DNA from: Chrysophaeum taylorii
Lineage: Eukaryota > Sar > Pelagophyceae > Pelagomonadales > Pelagomonadaceae
Length of the DNA: 64,000 nt
NCBI GenBank assembly: GCA_029834535.1
Contig: JAQMWT010000573.1
Span: 1 to 64,000 of the forward strand
Reading direction: 5' to 3'
Position numbers and translations under genes: made by a program. Below the pieces are notes generated by a model. It saw only the letters and a program-made list of their open reading frames with translations. It was not told where the DNA came from and ran no database searches. This document shows, one piece after another, positions 41,860 through 52,200 of the stretch. How positions within the stretch are numbered: position 1 is the first letter of the stretch; each line of letters begins with the position of its first letter.

Positions 41860-43413
41860 TCAGTGGCCCAACCGCAGACAAGTTTCGCGTGGTTTGGCCT
41901 TACAGCACCCTCGATTGCGCCTATGCAAACACCTGCAGCTTGGCCCGGAGATAAGAGTCTTGCTCTCGAAAGCTCCCCGTTCAAAAAAAGGAACGTGGAC
42001 AACGTCCCAGCCAATCCGGGACTTGAAGCGCGTCGAGCCATCCTCAACCCTCGATCTCCCAAGGTAGTGGAATGGCCCGTCGACTTCGACCGCGCGCTTG
42101 GTGTCGGGTTGAGCCATGTCAAGCGACAATCCCTCTTCGATCACGTGCTCAAAGACGTGCGCCCAGCCAACTCGGTCGAGCGCGGTCACAACGTCGCGAT
42201 GGAGTTGGGACGGTGATGGGCCCTGACGTTTTGGAGCCACCAGGAGTAGTTGCCGGTGGTTTGAGCTCCGGTCGGGCCACTCAAGCGTAGTAAAGTGCAA
42301 CGAAGCAAGGTGGAACTGCGACAAGCCGCGATCGTCGAGGGTATTGAAATCAATCTTCCATAGCAATGGAGGCAAGCTCGGCAAAAAACTTAGGGTCCTT
42401 ATTCCAGTCGACGCAGGCAAACGCCCACACTGTGTTCGCGAGGTCCTGGGGAATGAACCCACCAAGCCGCGACCGGGCCGCCAGGGCAATCGCGTCGAAG
42501 AGCTGAGGTGCCTCGACGCGTGCCGTCCCGAATGAATGCCCACGCAGTGTTGGCGAGGTCCTGCAGATTGAACTCGCCAAGTCGCGGATGAGCCGTGTCA
42601 GCGATGGCCGCATAGAGATGAGGTGCCTCGATGCGCGCCGTCGCGAATGCCCAAGCTGTGTTGGCTAGGTCCTGCGGATTGAACCCACCAAGCCGCGACC
42701 GGGCCGCCAGGGCAATCGCGTCGAAGAGCTGAGGTGCCTCGACGCGTGCCGTCGCGAATGAATGCCCACGCCGTGTTGGTGAGGTCCTGCGGATTGAACC
42801 CACCGAGACGCGATGAAGCCGCGTCGGCGATCGCCGCGTACAACTGAGGTGCCTCGATGCGTGCCGTTGCGAAGGCCCACGCAGAAGCCGCGCCGGCGAT
42901 CGCCGCGTACAACTGAGGTGCGTCGATGCGTGCCGTCGCGAAGGCCCACACCGTGTTGGAGAGGTGCTGCGGATTGAACTCGCTAAGCCGCGAAGGAGCC
43001 GTGTCCGCGATCGCCGCGTACAACTGAGGTGCCTCGACGCGTGCGGTCGCGAAGGCCCACGCTTACACGTGAGCGAGGTTCCGCGCATCGAACTCTCGAA
43101 TGCGGTGCCAACAAGCGTCTGCGAGGGCCATCACACGGCGATCGCGTTGCGCGTCGCGGTTCTGGCCTCCAAACTTGGCGACGCGGTGCGCGGCAGCCGC
43201 CAAACTCCGAGCGCTGAATTCGTCGCCACGAGCCGCGAAGAGTGAGAGAATCGTTTCGGGAGTCGCACCGCGGCCCGTCATCTGCTTCCCCCATTTAATT
43301 TGTTGCCAAAGCGGTGCCTCGGCACTGATGGGTCGAGTGTGGCTCGAGCGAACGCGACAGTCCGCGGCGTAGCGGGCGCCGCTGCGGCGATACGTCTCAC
43401 CCCCTTGTCGCAT
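41860..43413 (-). pseudogene. OPR/RAP-domain protein pseudogene
   Basis: The minus strand starts near 43413 with an N-terminal region (LWQQIKWGKQMTGRGATPET). It continues with several copies of a 35-40-residue helical repeat (FNPQDLANTAWAFATARIEA, QLYAAIADAASSRLGGFNPQ) typical of algal octatricopeptide/FAST-like RNA-binding proteins. It ends in a RAP domain (VGWAHVFEHVIEEGLSLDMA, AVEVDGPFHYL, GWDVVHVPFFE). Such proteins usually act on organelle RNA. The repeats change frame several times (for example between 42540 and 42780, and near 42880 and 43070), so this is a pseudogene. Splicing is unlikely, as breaks fall inside repeat units. Confidence 0.75.
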
Positions 43414-44330
43414 CGCGCCCGCGACTGAGAACCGCGCAAGTCTCGACCGTGGTTGTTGCGCGCACTAGGCGGTCGTCGGCTTGGCGACCGAGAACGGTGC
43501 AAGTCTCGACCGTGGCACCGCCAGCCTTCGCGAGCTCAGGGTTTCGTCGTCTTGGCGAATGCGAACGGCGCCGGTCTCGCCGCCGATTGTCCTGCCCATG
43601 GCCAGCTTCGTCAAGTCACGGTGACTTTTGCGCTTGGTGGCGCTCGTAGTTTGACGGCGAGTCGTCGCGCCATTTCAGATGAGATGTATCCTCCGGCAGC
43701 CTGTCCCCTCCTCGAGGACGGTCATCATCGCGGGCGCCAGTCGACCACTTGTCTACGGCGAGCCGGTGGCATCAGGGACTTGGAAGTTCCGATTGTCGTC
43801 GAGGCGCCTTCTTTTCCATTGCTGCTGCGATCCATATCCAAACTCGAGGTCCGTTCCCACAGACCGTTGAGCACCTCGAGTGTTCGAGGGTTTTCAAGGT
43901 CGACTGGTTATAAGAGGGGGTTCGAGGTTGACGACATCGGGGGGTGCGCATAGCTAAAGTAGAGCGTGATCAGGGGTGTCAAATCACGCACGCAGGTCGG
44001 CACACTGCTTGGCCGATGACCCAAAGTGGTTCGAACGTCATTCTTAAAGGTCGGTTTGGTCACATCCATGAAACTCGCCTCCTCGGGGTTTTCGGATATT
44101 GCGCTCGGACTGCGGATTGACCGTCATGCCGACCGGCGGCGGCGAGTGCGCGACGAACTTTGACCGATCGACGTTGCGAGGTGCGGCGACGACTGCATGT
44201 CGATATTGCGCCGGTCGATGTTGCCCGGCGCTAGCTGCGTCAGCCCGAACTTGCTGATCCGAGTTCTTGCTTTGGCGGCGGCGGTGCTCCAGTGCCTGCG
44301 GTCGACGACTAACACGAAAAGACGTGCGGC
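43414..44330. other. No gene recognised
   Basis: A decayed repeat of 'CTGAGAACCGCGCAAGTCTCGACCGTGG'-like units is seen twice (about 43425 and 43490). Nothing else could be assigned. Confidence 0.4.
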
Positions 44331-44770
44331 AAGGTCTCAGATCTTGATCTGGTCGGTGATGTTCATGGCGGCCGACGCTCGTCTCGTGGGCGTGCTCTGC
44401 CTTATCGTAGGCCTCGTGGAACTCGCCGTCGCGCTACTTAGGGAGTCCGACGTTCTGGGCGGCGTGAAGTGCAAGCCGATGCAGTGGGTCGCGTTGTCCT
44501 CCGACACGAGCACGACGGGCCGTACGCGCCGCATCCCCCGTACCGCGAGCTCCTTGTCCAGCACCATCATCCGGAATATTTGACTCGTCTGGACGTCGGC
44601 CTGGAGGTTCGAGACATCTGGTGCGTGGGAGCGGTACTCGCAGCACCTGACGTTCTTGAAGTCGGCGAGCTCTTCGGGCGCGAGGCTTTTGGTGATGGTC
44701 TGGCGCGATGAACTTGCCGTAGTTGAAGCTCTCACATCATGTCATCGTTGCAATCGAAGTGCTGCTCGAC
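44331..44770 (-). repeat. Dispersed repeat family R3, copy A (decayed ORF)
   Basis: Homologous to 56290-56650. Shared blocks are CTTGTCCAGCACCATCATCCGG (44552; GTCCAGCAGCCTCATCCGG at 56458), GTGATGGTCTGGCGC (44692 / 56574) and GCCGTAGTTGAA (44716 / 56602). The minus-strand translation includes RPVVLVSEDNATH here and PVVVLSDNHA-like sequence in the other copy. The family was not recognised. Both copies are broken. Confidence 0.45.
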
Positions 44771-45054
44771 AATTTAGCGTCGCAGCTCTTTCCTGCTGGA
44801 CCTCAAGCTCGTTCGCGGGCGGAGAAATCTGTGTGTTCGTCCAAGCTCGCGTGCGCCCGCGCGTTTACCAGCAAGATCTCGCGCACCTTGACGCCACGAT
44901 TGCGTCGCTTTTGAGAGGATTGGCCCTTAGGCTTTGGGAGCACCAACCAAACGTTGAATTTGCGTTCGTGTGTCCGACACGTCAGTGAAAAAAGTGTGAG
45001 AAGTGACGTGGTAGAAATATTTTAACTCGAGATTTAACGGTAGAGTTTTCTTTT

Positions 45055-46060
45055 TTGCTTATAACGGCTTCTCTGTGTGCTGTGCCTCACGTCAAGTTGA
45101 AACAAACGTGTCGAGCTCAAGTAAAAAGGAGTCAACGAAACACAAAGAAGAGTCAACTAAAACATGTTCGAGTCGAGGTGCGAGCAATGGTCCGAGGGCT
45201 CTACTGCACGTACGGCTGTCGCACGACGAGGAGTGCGAGTGGCTCGAGCACCTGCGGTACCGGAGGAGACCTCGGGCGGGTTCGAGACAGCGGCCGACGT
45301 GCGTGTCAGCGTGATGCAATGAAATGGCTCGCAAGGAAGCGTCCACCACCAAACAAGGGACTTCGCGGTCAAGGTGCTTCGGCGAAGCCGCAGCAAGACA
45401 CTACTCGAGAGGTTTCGGCGGGAAGCACACATCCTCGCGCGGCTCGCACACCCGAACGTGTTTCATCTCGAGGGCGTCCGCGATCGGACGGCCGTGTTTG
45501 GTGCTGGAGTGGGTCGAGACCGACCTTGCCAGGGCGATGATGGAAATGCTCGCGCACCTGCATTCGGGCGACGCGATCGAGGACGGACTCGTCGTCATCC
45601 ACCGCGACGTCTAGCCCGCCAACGTCGGGATCACTGGCTCGGGTCAAGCTCCCTGTTTTTCGGGCTCGCAACTGTCGTCGTCGTCGTCGCCGCCGCGCCG
45701 GAGCATTCGAAGAAGAAGAAAAAAACAACAAGGTGGCAGGTGACGGGCAGCGTCGGGTCGCCTTTGTATACTGCGCCCGAGAACGCGTGCCACTTGGACT
45801 ACGGCACGGAAATTTTACTCGTTTGCTCTCGCGGTCTGGGAGCTCCTCGCGTTGGAAGGGATGCACTTTCCCGACATGAGGACGGACCTCCAAACGAAGG
45901 TCATCCGCGACGGCCAGAGGCTAAAGACCTGGCATCCCCGTCTCGTGGCTCTCCTGGACAAGGCGTGGGCCCCGAGGCCCGACCGCCGCCCCACGGCCGT
46001 CGAGCTCGCGAACAACCTCCGGACATTCCGTAGGGACCCCCTCACCCCCAGGTTTGCTTC
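45055..46060 (+). pseudogene. Protein kinase pseudogene
   Basis: Kinase subdomains are recognisable in order but in different frames. LERFRREAHILARLAHPNVF (45390-45460) covers the alpha-C/Glu region, LVLEWVETDLARAM (about 45500) the hinge, and LVVIHRDV-stop-PANVGIT (45590-45630) the catalytic loop. VTGSVGSPLYTAPENACHLD (about 45740) is the activation/APE segment, and FALAVWELLALEGM to WAPRPDRRPTAVELANNL (45825-46020) the C-lobe. The lysine of HRDxKPxN is replaced by a TAG stop at 45612-45614. There are at least three further frame changes. The sequence resembles TKL/Raf-like or algal mixed-lineage kinases. Confidence 0.75.
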
Positions 46061-46289
46061 TTTGTTATTTTGTGCCGCCCTACACGATGATTAGGGTTTA
46101 TAGGAGTAAACTCAAAAACACGCACCCGTTGGGCTCTCAACGGACCTGATTGCGTGCTCGGAAATAAATGCTCGTCATCGCCCCGGGACTGGCGCCCGTG
46201 GCACAGCGACGAAACCCGTCCACGAGGAGGGGACTGGGAGCAAAACCGATCCACCAGGGGCGAGACGACCGGCGGAGACCGAGGCCGTT

Positions 46290-46720
46290 CGCAGTCTCCG
46301 AATGCCTGACGCGAGGACTGGCGGCGCGACGGTCGGGGACTTGAATCCCGAGACGCCGGCGCGACGAGGAGGAACGACGCAGCGTCGCGACGACGCCCGT
46401 CGCGGCGATCTTTGCCGACACGAGCTGTACTTCGATGGCAACAAATACGGTGGGGAAGCAGACGAGGGTCGAGACGATTCTCTCGCTCTTTGCGGCGACA
46501 ATTTCGATGCTCGGAACTTGTGGACTTCGCGCGACGTTGCGACCGAACGAGTTGGCTGGACGCCGCAAGTCTTCGAGCACCGAGGAGGGATTGTCGCGTG
46601 ACATGGCAATCGAAGTCGACGGGCAATACCACTACCTCGAAAGAACGAGGCGCTTCATGTGCCGACTGCTGCGATGTCTTGCCTGGGAGGTTGCCCCCAT
46701 TCGTTCATTCCGTAATTTGA
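46290..46720 (+). pseudogene. Condensed fragment of a RAP-domain gene
   Basis: The plus strand shows an N-terminal motif like that of the pseudogene at 41860-43413 (KYGGEADEG / VGKQTRVETILSLFAA at 46450-46490). Almost directly after it comes a RAP-like piece (EEGLSRDMAIEVDGQYHYLE, 46586-46640). The helical repeats between are missing. It is split over two frames. Confidence 0.55.
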
Positions 46721-46808
46721 GTAGGCATGCGTAATAACTGGGAAGGCAACATATTATCGACTGCGAAGGTTCCTGTTTAGGCGCGAGAAGCACAAAATAT
46801 GTGGCGTC

Positions 46809-46860
46809 GATCGGATCGGATCGGATCGGATCGGGGATCGGATCGGGGATCGGATCGGGG
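46809..46860. repeat. (GGATC)n-type microsatellite
   Basis: Tandem GGATC pentamers, interrupted twice by GGGGATC units. Confidence 0.9.
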
Positions 46861-47330
46861 GGTGCAATGCAACGGTAAGAATAGTGACGTGGTACGAACA
46901 AATGGAAACAACAACTTCAAAGGGTGGAAGTTTCATTCTTTCTTTTTGGCTGTAGAAGGCTCGCAACGGATGGATGGATGCCTTGTGACTATTTTATTTA
47001 TTTATTTATTCAAGTAAAGTTGAAACTCGTAGAAGTCCACAGAAAAACGCCCGAAAGTTAAGTTGTTTGAGTCAAGGAGGGCGGGCGGGTGGGCGGGCGG
47101 GCGAGGTGCCAATTCTCGTCGAAAAAGTCGTTGTTTCGAGCAGCGTGAGGAGATGTCGCGGCTCGCTCGGATTCCTCCGGTGCAGGTGCGTTGGCGAAGC
47201 AGCAAAGCAGTTCGAGTCGGCTTCCAGGAGTCGTCGTCTTCCCCGGGTCACAAGGTTTTGAAAAGAAGCAGGATCCGTCCGTTGCCCCCTCGAGGGGGAT
47301 AATTCAAACATCGCCAGGACCCCGGGGGAG

Positions 47331-48620
47331 ATGTCCCGGGCGGCGCGGCGGCAGCGGCGGGACGAGATTCGATGGCCGCAGCCGATTCTGAACGTGATCG
47401 AGGGCCCGTGTGCCGCGGAGGTTGGGTCGTTTCTGATGTCGTTGGATCTGGCGCGGCTGGGGCTCGCGTCGCGGCGATCGCGGCGCGCCGTCGACTGGAC
47501 AGCCGGCTTTCTGTCGAAAATACCAAAACTCCAAGCCGACGAGACCCCGTTGCTGTTCCTGCGGTTCCTCGAGACGCGGGACACGTACGAAGGCGCGTTC
47601 GCGTCGTTCTCGGCGCGGCACGGCCTCTTCCTCCAGCCCGACGGCGCGTGGGCGTGCGGCAGGGACGACGGGCGGTGCGGTCCGAGCAACAACAACTCGC
47701 GCGCCCCGCGGCGCCTCGCCGACGCCATCTCCTGCGCCGCCGGGGCCGGCCAGTCGGTCCTGCTTTCTGCGCTGGGGGAAGTTCACGCGTTCGGCGCGTC
47801 GCACGTCGTCACTCGCGCGCGTAGAGACCCTCTCAGACTCGCCCTGCCGGAGAGAGTGGTTGTGGTGAGCGCCTCCGCGAACCATTGCGTCTTCGTGACG
47901 GTCCAGGGCACGGCGCTGACGTCGGGAGTCGGAGCCTTCGGCCGCCTCGGCCACGGGAACAACCAGAACGTCAGGTGCCCCCGGATCGTTAAAGCTCTCA
48001 AGGAGGTGAAAGTCGCGACCGCGGCCGCCGGCGCCGCGCACTCTTTATTCGTGACGAAGAGCGGTCTCGCCTTCGCCTGCGGCCAGGGCGAAGACGGCCG
48101 CCTCGGTTTGGGTCGCGGTCTTCCGGCTGGCCGGACCTCGGATCGCCTCGGGGACGTTTTGGTGCCGCGAGTTTTGAATTTGACGGACGTTTCCGCCTGC
48201 GCTGCTGGAGCTTACCACTCCCTCTTCATCACCTCCAAGGGCCGCCTCCTCTCCTGCGGTCACGACGCTAACGGCCAGCTCGGCCACTCCCGCCACCACT
48301 CCTTCTCGCCGGAATTCGTGATGGACGACGTCAAGATGGCAGTAGCCGGAGCCTCCCACACGCTCGCCCTCTCCGAAAACGGCTCGGTCTACGCCTGGGG
48401 CTGCAACGCCCGCGGATCTCTCGGCCTCTCGGCAGAACAACACGCCGACACGGTCGCTCTCCCCCAAAAGTGCGTCGCCGTCTCCGCGGGCGGCGCGTCC
48501 TCGGCGTTCAAACTCAAGGATGGCTCGGTCTACGTCTGCGGCGCCAACTCCGACGGCCAGCTCGGCCTCCCGCACTCGAACGACGTCTACATCCCCACAA
48601 TCAGACCCCCATTTCCCTAA
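47331..48620 (+). CDS. RCC1-type seven-bladed propeller protein
   Basis: 429 aa from ATG 47331. The first 60 residues form a short helical region (VGSFLMSLDLARLGLASRRS) that resembles an F-box. Seven RCC1 repeats follow, each with a 'G..x.CG.n..GqlG' turn: GAWACGRDDGRCG, GEVHAFGAS, FVTVQGTALTSGVGAFGRLG, LFVTKSGLAFACGQGEDGRL, LFITSKGRLLSCGHDANGQL, LALSENGSVYAWGCNARGSL and FKLKDGSVYVCGANSDGQLG. Seven units close a beta-propeller. RCC1 itself is a Ran exchange factor, but F-box plus RCC1 proteins act elsewhere, for example as ubiquitin-ligase adaptors, so the role is open. It converges on the WW gene with a 13-bp gap. Confidence 0.85.
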   Translation: MSRAARRQRRDEIRWPQPILNVIEGPCAAEVGSFLMSLDLARLGLASRRSRRAVDWTAGFLSKIPKLQADETPLLFLRFLETRDTYEGAFASFSARHGLFLQPDGAWACGRDDGRCGPSNNNSRAPRRLADAISCAAGAGQSVLLSALGEVHAFGASHVVTRARRDPLRLALPERVVVVSASANHCVFVTVQGTALTSGVGAFGRLGHGNNQNVRCPRIVKALKEVKVATAAAGAAHSLFVTKSGLAFACGQGEDGRLGLGRGLPAGRTSDRLGDVLVPRVLNLTDVSACAAGAYHSLFITSKGRLLSCGHDANGQLGHSRHHSFSPEFVMDDVKMAVAGASHTLALSENGSVYAWGCNARGSLGLSAEQHADTVALPQKCVAVSAGGASSAFKLKDGSVYVCGANSDGQLGLPHSNDVYIPTIRPPFP

Positions 48621-48633
48621 TTTTTTTCCCTCG

Positions 48634-49122
48634 CTACCTTCTTTCGGAGAGAGAAATGTCACGATGCCAATCGCTGCGGCCCGTGGAATGGTCGTAAAAG
48701 TACCAGCACCCAGAGGCCGGGTCGACGACGCATCCATTCGGTCGCTCGAGCGGTATGAATTTGTCTGGCGCGTCCCACACCGAAATTCCGCTAAAGGCGT
48801 TGTGGAAGTACGTGCACCCGCTCGCGGGCTCGAGGTACTCGCGCCATCCTGCTTCCTTCTCATCCGTTAGAGGAGGAGGAGGAGGGGAGAACTGCGCATC
48901 CGGGTACTGCGCACCCGGGTACTGCGCGTCGGTGTCGGGGTACTGCGCACCCGGGTACTGCGCGTCGGTGTCGGGGTACTGCGCATCTGCGTACTGCGCG
49001 TCGGTGTCGGGGTACTGCTCATCTGCGAACTGCGCATCGGTGTTGGGGTACGCGGTGTCCTGCCCATCATCCGTGTCCGGCGCCTCGTCCTCGCTCGAGG
49101 AAGTATACTCTGCTACAATCAT
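48634..49122 (-). CDS. WW-domain protein with acidic Tyr/Pro repeat region
   Basis: 162 aa from ATG 49122 (MIVAEYTSSSEDEAP). An acidic N-terminus is followed by a 7-12-residue repeat array (DTDAQYPGAQYP) at about 22-78, encoded by a DNA minisatellite. A Pro run comes next, then a WW domain (GWREYLEPASGCTYFHNAFS to WDAP, about 92-118) and a second partial WW-like unit (DPASGCWYFYDHSTGRSDW, about 134-152). WW domains bind Pro-rich or PPxY ligands; the partner is unknown. The array length is likely polymorphic. Confidence 0.7.
   Translation of the reverse strand: MIVAEYTSSSEDEAPDTDDGQDTAYPNTDAQFADEQYPDTDAQYADAQYPDTDAQYPGAQYPDTDAQYPGAQYPDAQFSPPPPPLTDEKEAGWREYLEPASGCTYFHNAFSGISVWDAPDKFIPLERPNGCVVDPASGCWYFYDHSTGRSDWHRDISLSERR
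48896..49046. repeat. Coding minisatellite in the WW gene
   Basis: Alternating units CTGCGCACCCGGGTA and CTGCGCGTCGGTGTCGGGGTA in tandem, in frame, encode the acidic Tyr/Pro repeats on the minus strand. Confidence 0.85.
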
Positions 49123-49250
49123 TTTGTTCTCTAACCATAACCTCCCGACCCGTTGAAAAAGCACGAACAACAAACAACAATAACAACAACATTTTCAAAA
49201 AACGCCCTAGTATCCGTTGGAATAGTGTGTGTGACCTCTAGATATAGGGG

Positions 49251-52200
49251 TGTTACGAATGGTATGAGGCGTTAGACTAGCGATAAGAGAAAGACGTAAG
49301 GATACTGGATACGTGGTGGTGCAGGGGTAAGTGTCATAGCTTCTTCACACAGGTGCTGGAAAAGAAGGAAAAGGAAAAAGGGGTAAGTGAGGTCCTCACA
49401 CAGGTGCTGGAAAAGAAGGAAAAAGAAAAAGGGGTAAGTGAGACGCTCACAGAGGAGAAGCTTGAAGGAAGAAGACGTCAGGAGAGGCAGTGTGGCAAGA
49501 AAAAGAGACAACGGAGATCAGGGCGAAGATCACGAAGTGAGGTAACGAGCACGAAGCCGGAGGAAGGAAGGAGCTTCCGTACTGCGGGTGAAAATGTCGC
49601 TAAGATTGTGAAGGCGGGGTATGTGCTTGAGATCGATGATGTGGTTGCGATGATATTCGGCGGTACTGTAAAAGCGAATGTCAATATGGCGGGTGCGCCG
49701 TGTGAGACATTGGAGACGAACTTGGGTGACTGTGGTGCTATTATCAACATACATTGGGACCGTGTGACGAGGGAGATCAAAGTCATCAAAAAGTTTGAGA
49801 AGCCAAGAGAGCTCAGCAGTAGCAGCGTAAAGAGCAAGCAATTCAGCTTCGAAAGAAGAACGAGCAAGTAAGTATTGCGAGCGGGAGCAGTAGGCTATCA
49901 TAGAGCCGCTGAGAAGAAAACAAAACCCAGTTGTAGAGTGGCGGTCATCAGGGTCGTCGGCCCAGCTGGAGTCGGAATAACCACAGAGATGAAGGGTAGA
50001 ATCGCGACCAAGAATAAGGGCAAGATCCTGAGTACCGTTGAGATAACGCAGAGTGTGGGATAAAGCGTGCCAGTGGTGTTTACCAAGATTGTGGGAAAAA
50101 CGCGCACACTGATTGACGGACCAAGTGATATCAGGGCGAGTCATGATGGAGATGAAGAGGACACAGCCAACAATACGGCGAAAAGGGATGCGTGCCATGA
50201 AGATGTGATCTGGAGAACCAGGAGCCGGACAATCAGCCGCAGAAAGATGAAGACCTTTGGGAGCGGGAGTGAGTTCGGGTTTACTGTTGATGAAGCGATG
50301 TTCGGTAAGGATTTCACGGATAGCATGGGATTGGTCAAGAGTGAGGGTTCTCCGAGGGCGATCACGCGTAATGCGAAGACCAACGTAAGAGGTGAGATCG
50401 AGTTCATTGACGTCAGTGAAAGCGCGGAAACGGAGGAAAAAGGCTTGGTAATGGCCAATGCAATGAGGAGGGTGCGCCACAAGAAGATCATCGACGACCA
50501 AAACAAGACGGAGGACCACGGTAGAATTGAGGACGAGCTTGTAATGGCAAGTGTCACCAGATCCGCGGACGAAGCCACAATCATTGAGAAGGAAGCGCTC
50601 CAAATAAAGCCACCAATTACGACAAGCTTGTTTGCAACCATACCAAGAGCGACGGAGCTTGTAAACGATTTTGGAACCATCGGTGGGTTGGCGAGGAGCA
50701 TAGCCTTCGGGTGGCCAGACATAGATGTCTTCGTCAATGGGAGCTTGAATAAAGGCGGAGCTGACATCCAACTTGTGCAAATCCCAGTCATGAACAGCGA
50801 CAAAGGCTAGAAAGAAACGGATCGTGACAATGTTGGCAACCGGTGAGTAGGTGTCATGATAATCAATGCCGTGAACCTGGGTGTAACCGCGGACAACGAG
50901 GCGAGCCTTGTACGATTTGAAGCGGCCAGAGTCATACTTCTTGCGGAGGATCCACTTGAGGGTACAAATGTTGCCAGAAAACGTCGAAGGAAGGCGCATA
51001 ACATCCCAGCAACCAAGCTGACCAAGGAAGCTATACTTTTTAGCGATGGCTTGCAACCAGCCAGGACGCTCAGGATTGGTCGGAGCTAAAGCTTCACGTA
51101 AATGGGTGGAAGTAATAGTGGATTCGTCAAGGTCGGAATATTGCGACAGTTCTTCGGAAGCAGAGTAATAAACGTGTGCATGAGGATCAACAAGGGTGTT
51201 AGCTAAACAAAGGGGAAGGAAGACATAATGAACTAACAAACGAAAGCCAACAGAAGAGACATACAAAGAGTTACAGGGGAAACAGAAGCGACAGAGGAAA
51301 CAGAATCAACATCGTGACAGGAGGAAACAGAATGGCCCGTATCAACATCACAAATGGCCCGTATCAACATCAGAATGGCCCGTATCAACATCAGAATGGC
51401 CCGTATCAACATTGTGACAGGATGAAACAGAATGGCCCGTAAAAAAAGTTTGTTGGTTGTTGTAACGCGCGTTGGTCGACTTTGCGCGGTCGGCCCCGTT
51501 TGGCACGACGTAATGGTGCACGTTTCGTATTGGCCGGTAACAATGTATTCAGTGACGGTTGAGTGGTTTGTGGGGTGATCAGTCCCGATAAGGCCGGCTC
51601 CGGAGCATCAAAAACAGAAGATATTGGGGCTACGGCCGAAGATAAACGAGGGTCGTAATAAAACAAGTCAGGAAAACGAGAATCCACTAGAGACGGAGGA
51701 AGGGGTTGAGTGGACAGTGACTTACGCAGAGCGAAATTTTCGTCAAAAACAACATCAATCGAGGTGTGGATGACAGGACCTGTGGGGCGTTGAAGCAATA
51801 TGCGATATCCAGGGCCTGCAGAGGGATACCCAATGAAGATACCGGTTATAGCTTTGGTAGGCCATTTGTCGCCAGTAAGAATTGCAGCAGGACAGCCCCA
51901 AACACGAAGAAAATCGACACGCGGGAGTGTTTCATGTAGCATTTCATATGGCGTCATATATCCAGGATTAGAGGCATTTGGCATACGCTCAGAGATGAAG
52001 TCAGCCGTTTCCATGGCCCAACGCCAAAAATCAGGTGGACGGTGCGCATGTACCAAAAGAGTGCGAGTAATATCCGCGGTTGCGCGATGAGAGCGTTCCA
52101 CAACACCGGAAAAAGCATGAGCCTGTGAAGTTTTGGACTGTGCTGCCGGAGCGCGCCGAAGCGCAATATTGTTGCCCAGACAGAAGGTTTCGAATTGGCC

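Noticed and set aside
42655-42700. GGATTGAACCC looking like a reversed tRNA B box
   Set aside because: It is the DNA of the FNPQ motif in the RAP/OPR repeats and recurs at each unit; no cloverleaf around it.
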